From CAIXZV01 sp037446495 (lineage in GTDB: Bacteria > Chloroflexota > Limnocylindria > Limnocylindrales > CSP1-4), in assembly GCA_037446495.1 (NCBI GenBank), contig JBBIIL010000078.1, positions 1 to 13,874 of the forward strand: 13,874 nucleotides of DNA, given 5' to 3'. The translations under genes were made by a program, and so were the position numbers. Positions 1 through 7,450 of this stretch are shown piece by piece. How positions within the stretch are numbered: position 1 is the first letter of the stretch; every line of letters begins with the position of its first letter. The notes under the pieces were generated by a model. The model ran no database searches. It had not been told where the DNA came from and saw only the letters and a program-made list of their open reading frames with translations.

Positions 1-151
1 GGCCCTCGAGGCCGCCCGCGACTGGGGCCACGGTCGGGTCGGCCGGGCTGACCGTGGCGGGCGCGGCATTCGACGGCCTCGGGGGAACGAAGCTGGGTTC
101 CGGTTCCATGGGCGCGGTGGTCTCACAGGCGAGGTTGGGAATCTTGAGCAT
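1..151 (-). CDS. Possible 5' end of a leftward gene, cut by the window edge
   Basis: An open minus-strand frame starts at an ATG at 151-149 and runs off the left edge without a stop; an in-frame TGA lies 15 nt upstream of the ATG. The roughly 50 visible residues begin MLKIPNLACETTAPMEPEP and continue Pro/Ala-rich. Codon use is plausible for a gene: by my count about 86% of third positions are G or C, a little lower than in the certain genes. I see no good Shine-Dalgarno sequence and no TANNNT box in the leaderless position. The fragment matches no family I recognise. It may be the low-complexity N-terminus of a protein or a chance open frame in GC-rich DNA. Confidence 0.3.
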   Translation of the reverse strand, partial: MLKIPNLACETTAPMEPEPSFVPPRPSNAAPATVSPADPTVAPVAGGLEG

Positions 152-354
152 GGGTGCTGCGAGTCACCCCCCAAGCCCGTCTGTGCCAGGGTCTGATCGC
201 CGCCGGAGCGGTTCGCTCCACCTGCACATAACGCCGCCGAGCGCGGAAAGGTTACGGGTGGAGGATGCGATGAGGATGAGGTTGCATTCAGGTTTCTTAA
301 GGTAAGCCGCGACACCACGGTCGGCGACGCCGGTGGCAGCCGCTCGCCGCGGCG
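152..354. other. Upstream non-coding stretch
   Basis: No convincing gene is visible. The stretch holds a perfect 6-bp inverted repeat with a 3-nt loop (GGAGCG/CGCTCC, 205-219) and a locally AT-richer patch at about 281-305. Within it a purine-rich GGTGGAGG (257-264) sits 5 nt before an ATG at 270 that opens an 11-codon frame (MRMRLHSGFLR, TAA at 303-305). This could be control DNA for the flanking genes; no clear promoter pair was found apart from the -10-like box at 355. Confidence 0.4.
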
Positions 355-360
355 TATCCT
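355..360 (+). promoter_or_regulatory. -10 box of a leaderless promoter for the PfkB kinase gene
   Basis: TATCCT fits the TANNNT -10 pattern and ends exactly 6 nt before the ATG at 367, so transcription should begin at or next to the A of the start codon. No Shine-Dalgarno sequence precedes the ATG, and no good -35 is visible 17 nt upstream. The surrounding 20 bases (351-370) match the psuG start region (3534-3553) at 17 of 20 positions. The assignment is an inference from spacing and from this similarity. Confidence 0.55.
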
Positions 361-366
361 CGGCCG

Positions 367-1356
367 ATGCCGAGCCTGCCGCGCCCTCGCCGCCTCGCGC
401 CGCGCCGCGCCCGCACTGCCGCCCGCGGCGCGCCGCGCCCGCCCATCGTCGTGGTCGTGGGCGATCTCGTCCTCGACGTGGTGCTGGCACCGGACCGCGG
501 CGTCGAGCGCGGGACGGACGTCCTTGGCCGCGTCGTGATGCGCCAGGGCGGCTCTGCCTCCAACGCAGCACGCTGGCTGGGACGTCTCGGGATGCGGCCC
601 GCGCTCGTGTGCGCGGTGGGGCGTGACGCGACCGGGCGCGCGCTCGTGGCTGACATGGCGGGCGACGGCGTGGACGTCAAGGCGGTGCGCGTGGCGGGCG
701 CGCCGACCGGCCGGATCGGCGTGCTGGTGGAGCCGGGCGGCGAGCGGTCGTTCGTGACCGAGCGCGGTGCGGCCCTGCGGCTCCGGCCGGAGGACCTGCG
801 CCCGGAGTGGTTCGCGGGGGCGGCCGCCGTGCACCTCCCCGCCTACTCGCTGCTCGACCAGCCGCTGGGACTGGCCGGGATGGCCGCGGCAAGGCTGGGG
901 CACGCGGCGGGTGCGCTCGTGACGGTGGACCTGAGCTCGTCGGCGCCGCTGCTGGCGCACGGGCGACGGGCGGCGGTCCGGCTCATCGAGGAGGCGGCGC
1001 CTGACCTGCTGTTCGCCACCCGCGACGAGGCGCGCGCGCTCCTGGGCCCCAAACGTGAGGAGCGGCTGCTCGAGCTGGCGCCTGCGGCGGTGGTGAAGCG
1101 CGGCCGCAAGGGCGCCACGGTGCTGCTGCGCGAACCGGCCGACGTCCTCCGCTTCGAGGTTGCCACGACCCCGGTCCAGACCGCGGACACCACCGGTGCG
1201 GGCGACGCGTTCGACGCCGGGTTCCTCGCCGGCTGGCTCGAGGCGCGCCGGAAGGGACTGGCCGAGGCGGCGGCGCTCCAGCGGGGCGCGGTGCTGGGCA
1301 ACCGGACCGCGCTGCGCCAGATCACGGCGCGGCCGTCGGAGCTCTCGATCGGCTAG
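367..1356 (+). CDS. PfkB/ribokinase-family sugar kinase, possibly pseudouridine kinase
   Basis: This 329-residue protein is a PfkB-family carbohydrate kinase, which transfers phosphate from ATP to a sugar or nucleoside hydroxyl in the cytoplasm. The N-terminal strand IVVVVGDLVLDVV (27-39) leads to the substrate-side glycine motif GGSASNAA (61-68). The C-terminal signature DTTGAGDAF (274-282) supplies the anion hole and the catalytic base Asp280. VKRGRKGA (243-250) is the usual strand before the ATP site. The ATG at 367 is chosen because later in-frame starts would cut the first strand; it leaves an unusual Arg/Pro-rich leader of about 26 residues. The substrate cannot be read from sequence alone. 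The near-identical promoter on psuG, and the known pairing of PsuK (also PfkB family) with PsuG, make pseudouridine the best guess. Adenosine, ribose or 2-keto-3-deoxygluconate remain possible. It ends in TAG, convergent with the peptidase gene 31 bp away. Confidence 0.85.
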   Translation: MPSLPRPRRLAPRRARTAARGAPRPPIVVVVGDLVLDVVLAPDRGVERGTDVLGRVVMRQGGSASNAARWLGRLGMRPALVCAVGRDATGRALVADMAGDGVDVKAVRVAGAPTGRIGVLVEPGGERSFVTERGAALRLRPEDLRPEWFAGAAAVHLPAYSLLDQPLGLAGMAAARLGHAAGALVTVDLSSSAPLLAHGRRAAVRLIEEAAPDLLFATRDEARALLGPKREERLLELAPAAVVKRGRKGATVLLREPADVLRFEVATTPVQTADTTGAGDAFDAGFLAGWLEARRKGLAEAAALQRGAVLGNRTALRQITARPSELSIG

Positions 1357-1387
1357 GACGGGCTGTGGCCCGGGCGGGCGGGCATCG

Positions 1388-3427
1388 TCAGCCGAGCACG
1401 AAGCGCTCGAACCAGTCGAGCATCCGCGTCATCCGGTCCACGCGGCGGTCGATGCGCCCGGTCGCCTGGATCACGTGGTACTCCTCGGGGTAGAGGACGA
1501 ACTCCACGGTCCGCCCGAGGTAGCGCAGGGCCACGAACAGCTGCTCGTTGTCCGAAGCTGGGCACCGGCGGTCGCTCTCCGACTGGAGCATGAGCAAGGG
1601 CGTCGTGACGTTGGCCACATGGCGCAACGGCGACTGGCGCCACAACGCGTCGATGCCCTCGGGCGTGGTGGGATCGCCCATGCGCCCGGTCCAGCAGTAC
1701 TCCGGCCCGCAGTCACTGCCCGCCCAGGCGCTGATCTGATTGGTCACGCCGTTCTCGGACACGGCCGCCCTGAACCGATCGGTCGTCCCGACCAGCCAGT
1801 TGACCATGAACCCGCCGTACGACAGGCCGAGTGCGCCGAGCCGGCCCGGGTCCGCGAGGCCGAGCGCGACGACATGGTCCATCGCCGCGTGGACGTCGTC
1901 GGCGTCCGCGCCGCCCCAGTCGCCGAGCTGCGGGGCGATCCACTCGCGCCCGTACGTTGCCGAGCCGCGGATGTTGGGCAGGACCACCCGGAAGCCGCGA
2001 GCGCACAGCAGGGCCACCTCGAGGCTGGGCGCCGGGGCCCACGCGCCGAGTGGCCCGCCGTGGACGTCAACGATGGTCGGCAGCGGGCCGTCGTCGCCGT
2101 CAGCGGGCGACGCGATCCAGCACTCGATGGGTCCGCCGGGACCCGGCGCCTCCACCTGGCGCATCTCCGGCCAAGCCACGCCGTCGAGCCAGTCGCCGCC
2201 CATCGTCGTGAGGGCGTGGAGCTCGCCGTCGGGGTCGGCCAGGCACAGCTCCGGCGGGCGGGCGTTGAGGGTCGCGACCACGGTGATCGTGCCGCCGACC
2301 GTCGCGGCCACCGAGTTCGCCATCGCGTCGCCATGGGCCGCGCGCTGCGGATCGCCGACCGGGCGGCCGGTTGACGGATCCACGGGGAACCGCCAGGGAT
2401 GCGTGCGGCCGCGGTCCGAGACGAGCGCCACCACGACGTCGGGCGCGGCCCAGACCGGGCCCGGCCGCTGGTCAACATGCCAGCCGGTCAGGTCCGAGTC
2501 GGCCCAGTTGCCGACGGGGCGGTCGAGGTCGGCCGCGAGCGCCCAGGGTGCGTCCGAGCCGTCGAGTGGCGCGGCGTGCAGCGTGGGCGGGAGGTCGTCG
2601 TGGCCATCGGGGTCGTCCACGCCGATGCCCACGATGAAGCGGCCGTCGGGCGAGTAGGCGGGGGCCCGAACTGGACCGGCCAGGGCCAGGACCTCGCGCG
2701 GCTCGCCGCCCTCGAGCGAGGCCTCCCAGACCGACGTCCTGGGCCGGCGGTCCGCGTCCGGGCGCGGGTCCGCCGTGAACGCCAGCGCGAGGCTGTCGGG
2801 GCGCCACGCCGGCACGCCGCTGACGCCGCCCGCGATCTCAGACACCTCTCGAGGAGCCCCGCCCCCGTCCGACGCCACGGCGAACACGTGCGAGTGGCGG
2901 TCCACGTAGCCGGTCTCGTCCCACCGGTAGTCGATGACCGTGATGACGCGCGCGGTGGGCTCGGGCCGCGACCCGTCGGCCCTCGCGGGCTGTTCGCCGA
3001 TCACGAACCGCAGGGCGCCCGCCTCCGCGATGAAGGCGATCAACCGGCCGTCCGGAGACCAGACGGGCTGACCGGGATCGAGCTCGCCCAGGGCAAGCTG
3101 GGTCGCGGGCTCCTGGCCGTCCAGGCCCGCGACCATCAGATGCGCCCGATGCTCGCCCGGGACCTTGCGCGTGAACGCCACGCGGGTCCCGTCGGGGCTG
3201 ATCGCCGGGCGCATGTCGCGGACATGACCGTCAGTCAGGCGCCGCGGCTCGCCGCCCCCGGGCACCGCCACCACCCACAGGTGCGAGACGTAGTCCAGCC
3301 CGTCCACGACACGTCGGGTGACCACCGCCCGCGACCCGTCACGCGCAAGGTCGTGCTCCTCGAGCACGACCTGCTCGAGGAGGATCTCGGGGGTGGGCTG
3401 GCGGAGGAGCGGCGCGCTGATCGACAT
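1388..3427 (-). CDS. S9-family (prolyl oligopeptidase/acylaminoacyl-peptidase type) serine peptidase
   Basis: The 679-residue protein has the S9 layout: an N-terminal beta-propeller with TolB/WD40-like repeats (SPDGTRVAFTR, WSPDGRLIAFI, WRPDSLALAFT, YSPDGRFIVGI), then a C-terminal alpha/beta-hydrolase domain. The nucleophile is Ser536 in GLSYGG, with Asp619 in SESDRRCP and His651 in YPEEYH as the other triad members. The oxyanion-side segment is VDVHGGPLG. Such enzymes cleave short peptides or release N-terminal residues, usually in the cytoplasm; no signal peptide is seen. The open frame extends to an ATG at 3562, but that would overlap psuG. The start at 3427 is preferred because the protein then begins directly before its propeller and a TACGCT box lies exactly 6 nt upstream (leaderless). 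It is divergent from psuG and convergent with the PfkB kinase gene. The exact substrate is unknown. Confidence 0.9.
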   Translation of the reverse strand: MSISAPLLRQPTPEILLEQVVLEEHDLARDGSRAVVTRRVVDGLDYVSHLWVVAVPGGGEPRRLTDGHVRDMRPAISPDGTRVAFTRKVPGEHRAHLMVAGLDGQEPATQLALGELDPGQPVWSPDGRLIAFIAEAGALRFVIGEQPARADGSRPEPTARVITVIDYRWDETGYVDRHSHVFAVASDGGGAPREVSEIAGGVSGVPAWRPDSLALAFTADPRPDADRRPRTSVWEASLEGGEPREVLALAGPVRAPAYSPDGRFIVGIGVDDPDGHDDLPPTLHAAPLDGSDAPWALAADLDRPVGNWADSDLTGWHVDQRPGPVWAAPDVVVALVSDRGRTHPWRFPVDPSTGRPVGDPQRAAHGDAMANSVAATVGGTITVVATLNARPPELCLADPDGELHALTTMGGDWLDGVAWPEMRQVEAPGPGGPIECWIASPADGDDGPLPTIVDVHGGPLGAWAPAPSLEVALLCARGFRVVLPNIRGSATYGREWIAPQLGDWGGADADDVHAAMDHVVALGLADPGRLGALGLSYGGFMVNWLVGTTDRFRAAVSENGVTNQISAWAGSDCGPEYCWTGRMGDPTTPEGIDALWRQSPLRHVANVTTPLLMLQSESDRRCPASDNEQLFVALRYLGRTVEFVLYPEEYHVIQATGRIDRRVDRMTRMLDWFERFVLG

Positions 3428-3433
3428 TGAGGG

Positions 3434-3439
3434 AGCGTA
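3434..3439 (-). promoter_or_regulatory. -10 box of a leaderless promoter for the S9 peptidase gene
   Basis: On the minus strand TACGCT (TANNNT) is followed by 6 nt and then the ATG at 3427. This is the same geometry as at the PfkB kinase and psuG genes. No Shine-Dalgarno sequence is present. The box supports the start at 3427 over the longer open frame. Confidence 0.5.
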
Positions 3440-3537
3440 GACCGGCCGCCGCGTCCACGACACGACGTTGCGGCTGTCAGTCCGCTCACCCGAGGCGGCG
3501 CGGTCGCTGGCGCTCGCATTGCCGCGGGGCTGGGGCG

Positions 3538-3543
3538 TACCCT
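3538..3543 (+). promoter_or_regulatory. -10 box of a leaderless promoter for psuG and the genes after it
   Basis: TACCCT is followed by 6 nt and the ATG at 3550, so a leaderless transcript is expected. The flanking bases GGCGTAYCCTCGG are shared with the PfkB kinase promoter. The 122 bp between 3428 and 3549 therefore hold two back-to-back promoters. Since the ABC genes follow psuG with almost no gap, this may drive the cluster through about 7996. Confidence 0.5.
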
Positions 3544-3549
3544 CGGAAG

Positions 3550-4485
3550 ATGCTGCAGCCATCCCGCCTCGTCGTGGCTCCCGAGGTCGCCAACGCGCTC
3601 TACGACCGCGGCCCCGTGGTGGCCCTCGAGTCCACGCTGATCAGCCACGGCCTGCCCTACCCGCAGAACGTGGAGGTGGCCACCGCGTCCGAGGAGGCGG
3701 TGCGCAGCTCCGGCGCCGTGCCCGCCACGGTGGCGATGCGTGACGGGCAGCTGCTGGTGGGCCTCACGTCCGAGGAGCTCGAGGCCCTGGCGAGGGCGCC
3801 GGCGGGCTCGGTCCGCAAGGTCTCGCGCCACAGTCTGGCTGAGGGTGCGGCAGCAGGCGGCTGGTCCGCCACGACCGTCGCGGCGACGATGATCGCCGCG
3901 CACGCGGCCGGCATCCGGGTGTTCAGCACGGGTGGCATCGGCGGGGTCCACCGTGGCGCGCTCGACGGCCCCAGCCCGTCCTTCGACATCTCGGCGGACC
4001 TCAGCGAGCTCGCCCGCACGCCGGTCGCGGTGGTCTGCGCCGGTCCCAAGGCCATCCTCGACGTGCCGCGCACCCTCGAGTACCTCGAGACCCGGGGTGT
4101 GCCCGTGGTGGTCCTGGGCGAGGACGAGATGCCGTTCTTCTGGGCACGCCGATCCGGCATCAAGGCGCCGATGACCGTGCCGGACATCCCCGCGGCGGCC
4201 CGCCTCGTCGAGGCGCAGGCCGCGCTCGGCCTCGACGCGGGCATCGTGCTGTGCAACCCCGTCCCCGCCGCGGCCGCCCTCCCCGACGCGCTCGTCCGAG
4301 AGGTGGTGGCCCGCGCCATCGCGGATGCTGAGTCCGCCGGGATCCACGGCCCTGCCACCACCCCCTGGCTCCTCGCCCGCGTCGCCGAGATCACCGGCGG
4401 CGCCAGCGTGAGGGCGAACGTCGCGCTGATCGTGGACAACGCCCGCGTGGGCGGGCTGCTGGCCGTCGAGCTCACCCGCGCGTGA
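3550..4485 (+). CDS. psuG: Pseudouridine-5'-phosphate glycosidase PsuG
   Basis: PsuG reversibly splits the C-C glycosidic bond of pseudouridine 5'-phosphate into uracil and ribose 5-phosphate, the second step of pseudouridine breakdown after its phosphorylation. The 311-residue length is normal for the family. Hallmarks are ALESTLISHGLPYP (25-38) with Glu27, VRKVSRH (88-94) with Lys90, FSTGGIGGVHRG (125-136), FDISADL (145-151) with Asp146, and CAGPKAILD (163-171) with Lys167. Glu27, Lys90, Asp146 and Lys167 correspond to Glu31, Lys93, Asp149 and the Schiff-base Lys166 of the E. coli enzyme, so the protein should be active. The start at 3550 is supported by the leaderless -10 and by the family N-terminus. 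A PfkB kinase with a matching promoter lies 2.2 kb upstream. The ABC exporter begins 7 nt downstream, so co-transcription is likely although a functional link is not obvious. Confidence 0.95.
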   Translation: MLQPSRLVVAPEVANALYDRGPVVALESTLISHGLPYPQNVEVATASEEAVRSSGAVPATVAMRDGQLLVGLTSEELEALARAPAGSVRKVSRHSLAEGAAAGGWSATTVAATMIAAHAAGIRVFSTGGIGGVHRGALDGPSPSFDISADLSELARTPVAVVCAGPKAILDVPRTLEYLETRGVPVVVLGEDEMPFFWARRSGIKAPMTVPDIPAAARLVEAQAALGLDAGIVLCNPVPAAAALPDALVREVVARAIADAESAGIHGPATTPWLLARVAEITGGASVRANVALIVDNARVGGLLAVELTRA

Positions 4486-4496
4486 CCCGCGCGTGA
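4475..4496 (+). repeat. Perfect 11-bp tandem duplication across the psuG/ABC ATPase junction
   Basis: CCCGCGCGTGA occurs twice in a row (4475-4485 and 4486-4496). The first copy carries the TGA that ends psuG; the second carries the GTG that starts the ATPase. With one copy, GTGA would serve as both start and stop, as at 5590-5593 and 6486-6489 in the same cluster. I infer that a slip duplication turned a 4-base overlap into a 7-nt gap. Confidence 0.85.
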
Positions 4497-5593
4497 CCAG
4501 GGTTCCGGGGACCACCAGCCAGCTCCCGCTCGCCATCGATGTCGCCGGGCTCCGTCGCGTCTACGACGTCAAGCCCAAGAACGTGGTCGCGCTCGACGGC
4601 GTGGACCTCGAGGTGGCGCCCGGTGAGTTCTTCGGACTGCTGGGGCCGAACGGCGCGGGCAAGACCACGCTGATCAAGATCCTCACGACGCTGCTCCTGC
4701 CCAGCGCGGGTACCGCACGAATCTTCGGCTTCGACGTGGCCATCGAGACCCGCCGGATCCGCCGGATCATGAACATGGTCGCGGGCGGCGAGCAGTCCGG
4801 CTACGGGATCCTGACAGTCCGCGAGCAGCTCTGGATGTTCAGCCAGTTCTACGGTCTCGGCACGCGCGAGGGCTGGGCCCGCGTGGACGAGTTGATCGAG
4901 GCAGTGGGGCTGGCCGAGCAGCGGCTCCAGCGCGTCAGCACGCTGTCCACCGGCCAGCGCCAGAAGATGAACATGGCGCGCGGCCTGCTCAACGATCCGT
5001 GGATCCTGTTCCTCGACGAGCCCACACTGGGCCTGGACGTCTCCGCCGCCCGCGCCATCCGCGAGCAGGTGCTGGCGTGGAAGGCGGCGATCCCCGGCCG
5101 GACCGTGCTCCTCACCACCCACTACATGGCCGAGGCCGACGAGCTCTGTGAACGCATCGCCATCGTGGACCGCGGCCGGATCCTCGCCATCGGCTCGCCT
5201 GCCGAGCTCAAGCGGCGCGTCCGGCGCGAGTCGATCTTCCGGCTCACGGTGGACCGGCTCGACGGCGGTCCCGCAGCGCTCGCGCGATTGCCGGGCGTCG
5301 TTTCGGCGGCGCTCGCGTCAACCACGGCGCCCGACGCCCAGGACATCACCGTGAACCTTGTGCTCCACGAGGATGCGGCCCTCGGCGGCGTCGTCACCGC
5401 CCTGGCGGGGATGCGCAGCCAGATCCGCTCGCTGGGCAAGGAGGAGCCCACGCTCGAGGACGTCTTCGTGGAGCTGGTGGGCCGCGGGCTGGCCGACGAG
5501 GCGGCTGACGACGAGCCCATGCCCCCCAGCGACGCCGATGCGGACGTGGCTGCTGCACGCGCACAGGCGCACGACCCGGAGACGGGTGGGTGA
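4493..5593 (+). CDS. ABC-2-type exporter ATP-binding protein
   Basis: This 366-residue nucleotide-binding subunit powers an exporter together with the two permeases that follow. It shows Walker A GPNGAGKT (51-58), the ABC signature LSTGQRQK (151-158), Walker B ILFLDEP (171-177), the D-loop GLD (180-182) and the switch His210 in TTHYMAEAD. The C-terminal part past about 230 is the DrrA/CcmA-like extension, ending in an acidic, Ala-rich tail (about 330-366) with no recognised fold. The GTG at 4493 is the first in-frame start after psuG and leaves about 18 residues before the ATP-binding domain. The stop overlaps the first permease's start by four bases (GTGA), indicating translational coupling. 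The cargo cannot be told; drug, lipid and polysaccharide export are all known for this class. Confidence 0.92.
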   Translation: MTRVPGTTSQLPLAIDVAGLRRVYDVKPKNVVALDGVDLEVAPGEFFGLLGPNGAGKTTLIKILTTLLLPSAGTARIFGFDVAIETRRIRRIMNMVAGGEQSGYGILTVREQLWMFSQFYGLGTREGWARVDELIEAVGLAEQRLQRVSTLSTGQRQKMNMARGLLNDPWILFLDEPTLGLDVSAARAIREQVLAWKAAIPGRTVLLTTHYMAEADELCERIAIVDRGRILAIGSPAELKRRVRRESIFRLTVDRLDGGPAALARLPGVVSAALASTTAPDAQDITVNLVLHEDAALGGVVTALAGMRSQIRSLGKEEPTLEDVFVELVGRGLADEAADDEPMPPSDADADVAAARAQAHDPETGG

Positions 5594-6489
5594 CCACGAG
5601 TCCGGGTTCAATCACCCCCGCGGAGCGCCGTCTCGCCACCGACCCGCGGATCACCGCTGACTGGACCCCGCGCCAGACCGCCGAGACGAACCTGCGTGCG
5701 CTCGTCGGGCGCGCCTACCCGCGCGTGCGGGGCATGTTCCGCGAGCCGTCGTGGCTGTTCTTCGAGATCTTCCTGCCGTTCCTCGGCACCTCGGCGTACG
5801 TGCTCGTCTACCGGGCGCTCAAGGCGCCGGAGGAGTACGTGGGCTTCGTGGTGCTGGGCGGTGCGCTGTCCGCGTTCTGGCTCAACGTCGTGTGGTCGAT
5901 GGCCGGGCAGCTGTACTGGGAGAAGAGCCAGGGGAACCTGGAGCTGTACTTCGCCGCGCCCATGAGCCTGATGGCGGTGCTCCTGGGCATGGCCGCAGGC
6001 GGCTTGACGATGAGCTCCACGCGAGCCGCTGCGGTGCTGATCATCTCGTCGCTCGTCTTCGGCGTCGAGTTCCAGGTCCAGCAGTGGTGGCTGGTGGCTG
6101 TCGTGTTCGTGCTGACCCTCACCGCGCTCTACGGCCTCGGCATGATGCTGGCCAGCCTGTTCCTGCTGTGGGGTCGCGAGGCCTGGCACCTCACGAACGT
6201 CATGGTGGAGCCGGTCTACTTCGTGTCGGGGCTCAACTTCCCGGTGGGGCGCCTCGGTGCTCTCGGCGTGGCCGCCATCGCCCTCATCCCGTTCGCCGTC
6301 GGCCTCGACGCGATGCGCCAGCTGGCGTTCCCGCACTCGGACCTGCTGGCGGGCACACCGTCACCCGAGGTGGAGGCCCTGATCCTGGTGGTGATGACGC
6401 TGGTGTTCACCGCTGCCTCGCGCTGGTGCATGACAACGGTGGAGCGCATGGCGCGGACGCGCGGCAGCCTCTCGATCCGATGGCAGTGA
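5590..6489 (+). CDS. ABC-2-type transporter permease (first of two)
   Basis: This 299-residue integral membrane protein has about six hydrophobic segments, roughly at residues 54-75, 84-108, 126-158, 166-195, 207-240 and 262-280. A cytoplasmic N-terminus of about 50 residues precedes the first. The segment EKSQGNLELYFAAP (111-124) is the conserved ABC-2 loop expected near the ATPase contact. The GTG start at 5590 overlaps the ATPase stop (GTGA), which fixes the start well. With the next gene it probably forms a heterodimeric membrane channel. Cargo is unknown. Confidence 0.88.
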   Translation: MTTSPGSITPAERRLATDPRITADWTPRQTAETNLRALVGRAYPRVRGMFREPSWLFFEIFLPFLGTSAYVLVYRALKAPEEYVGFVVLGGALSAFWLNVVWSMAGQLYWEKSQGNLELYFAAPMSLMAVLLGMAAGGLTMSSTRAAAVLIISSLVFGVEFQVQQWWLVAVVFVLTLTALYGLGMMLASLFLLWGREAWHLTNVMVEPVYFVSGLNFPVGRLGALGVAAIALIPFAVGLDAMRQLAFPHSDLLAGTPSPEVEALILVVMTLVFTAASRWCMTTVERMARTRGSLSIRWQ

Positions 6490-7409
6490 TCGCGACCGGC
6501 ATCGGCGACGCCGGGCGCACCGAGGGGCGCGGCCTCGTCGACACCCTGCGCCACTTCCGCGCCGCGCTCCTGCTGGGCTGGCGCGTGGAGTCCAACTGGG
6601 CCGATCCCGTCCTGTTCGGCATCTACACGGTGATCCGCCCCGTGAGCTCGATGCTCCTGCTGACCGTGATGGTCACGATCGTGGGCGGGTCGGCGGACGC
6701 CTCGGCTCGGACGTTCGTGATCCTGGGCTCGGCGCTGTGGGCGATGCTCGTGTCGGGGCTCGCCGGGCCGGCATGGTCCGTCCTCGAGGACCGCGAGCGC
6801 TACCGCACGCTGAAGTACCTCTACACCAGCCCGGCGACGTTCCTGGTCCTGCTGGCCGGTCGCGGTGGTGCGCGGCTGCTCACCGGTGCGATGGGCACGC
6901 TGGTCGCGATCTTCGTCGCGGTGCTCCTGCTCGGCCTCCGGATCAACTTGGCGGTGGTGGACTGGCCGCTGCTGGGCGCCTCGCTGCTGCTCGGCCTGCC
7001 ACCGGTCCTGGCGCTGGGCATCGTGCTCGCGGCGGTCTGCCTCCAGACGCGGCAGGAATCGTGGAGCTATCCGGACGCCTTCTCGGGGGCGATGTTCCTC
7101 GTGTCCGGCGTGGTGTTCCCCCTGGCCGTGCTGCCGGACCCGCTCCAGGCGCTGGGCCTGCTCAACCCGATCAGCTGGTGGGTGGCGGGCGTCCGCCGCG
7201 CGGTGCTGCCCGACGGGCCGTCGTCCATCGGCGGGACTGGCTCGCTGTGGACGGCAGTCACCGGAACCTCGGGTCCTGAACCCGTCACGATCCTGGGTGC
7301 CTTGTTCCTGACCGGGGCGGTGACTACACTCGTCGCGACCGCCCTGTTCCGCGGGAGCGAGCAACGGGCGAGGGACCGCGGCCTGCTCGACCGGACCACC
7401 GGCTCGTAG
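6480..7409 (+). CDS. ABC-2-type transporter permease (second of two)
   Basis: The 309-residue membrane protein has about six hydrophobic segments, roughly at 44-68, 77-96, 119-130, 136-158, 163-188 and 203-235, with another near 268-290. It carries the ABC-2 loop DRERYRTLKYLYTSP (104-118), matching the position and pattern of the loop in the first permease. The ATG at 6480 overlaps the upstream gene by 10 bases. An in-frame GTG at 6486 would give a GTGA overlap exactly like the preceding junction and is an equally good start; neither has a Shine-Dalgarno sequence. The longer open frame upstream is a shadow of the first permease. It ends in TAG, 41 nt before the next gene. Confidence 0.88.
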   Translation: MAVIATGIGDAGRTEGRGLVDTLRHFRAALLLGWRVESNWADPVLFGIYTVIRPVSSMLLLTVMVTIVGGSADASARTFVILGSALWAMLVSGLAGPAWSVLEDRERYRTLKYLYTSPATFLVLLAGRGGARLLTGAMGTLVAIFVAVLLLGLRINLAVVDWPLLGASLLLGLPPVLALGIVLAAVCLQTRQESWSYPDAFSGAMFLVSGVVFPLAVLPDPLQALGLLNPISWWVAGVRRAVLPDGPSSIGGTGSLWTAVTGTSGPEPVTILGALFLTGAVTTLVATALFRGSEQRARDRGLLDRTTGS

Positions 7410-7450
7410 GCCGGGACTCGAACGGGCGGACACGCCGGCAAGGAGGCTCG

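Noticed and set aside
1160..3430. Long plus-strand open frames opposite the S9 peptidase
   Set aside because: They are antisense to a protein with an intact catalytic triad and propeller repeats, and their products are Arg/Ala/Gly-rich without any recognisable motif, as expected of GC-rich shadows.
3428..3562. S9 peptidase start at 3562
   Set aside because: It would add 45 low-complexity residues and overlap the psuG coding start; the leaderless box points to 3427.
3235..4536. 433-residue minus-strand open frame across psuG
   Set aside because: It is antisense to a complete psuG with all catalytic residues and overlaps the divergent promoter region; no domain is visible.
5751..6479. Long plus-strand open frame joined to the second permease
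   Set aside because: This part is a shadow of the first permease in another frame; the real second permease starts at 6480 or 6486.
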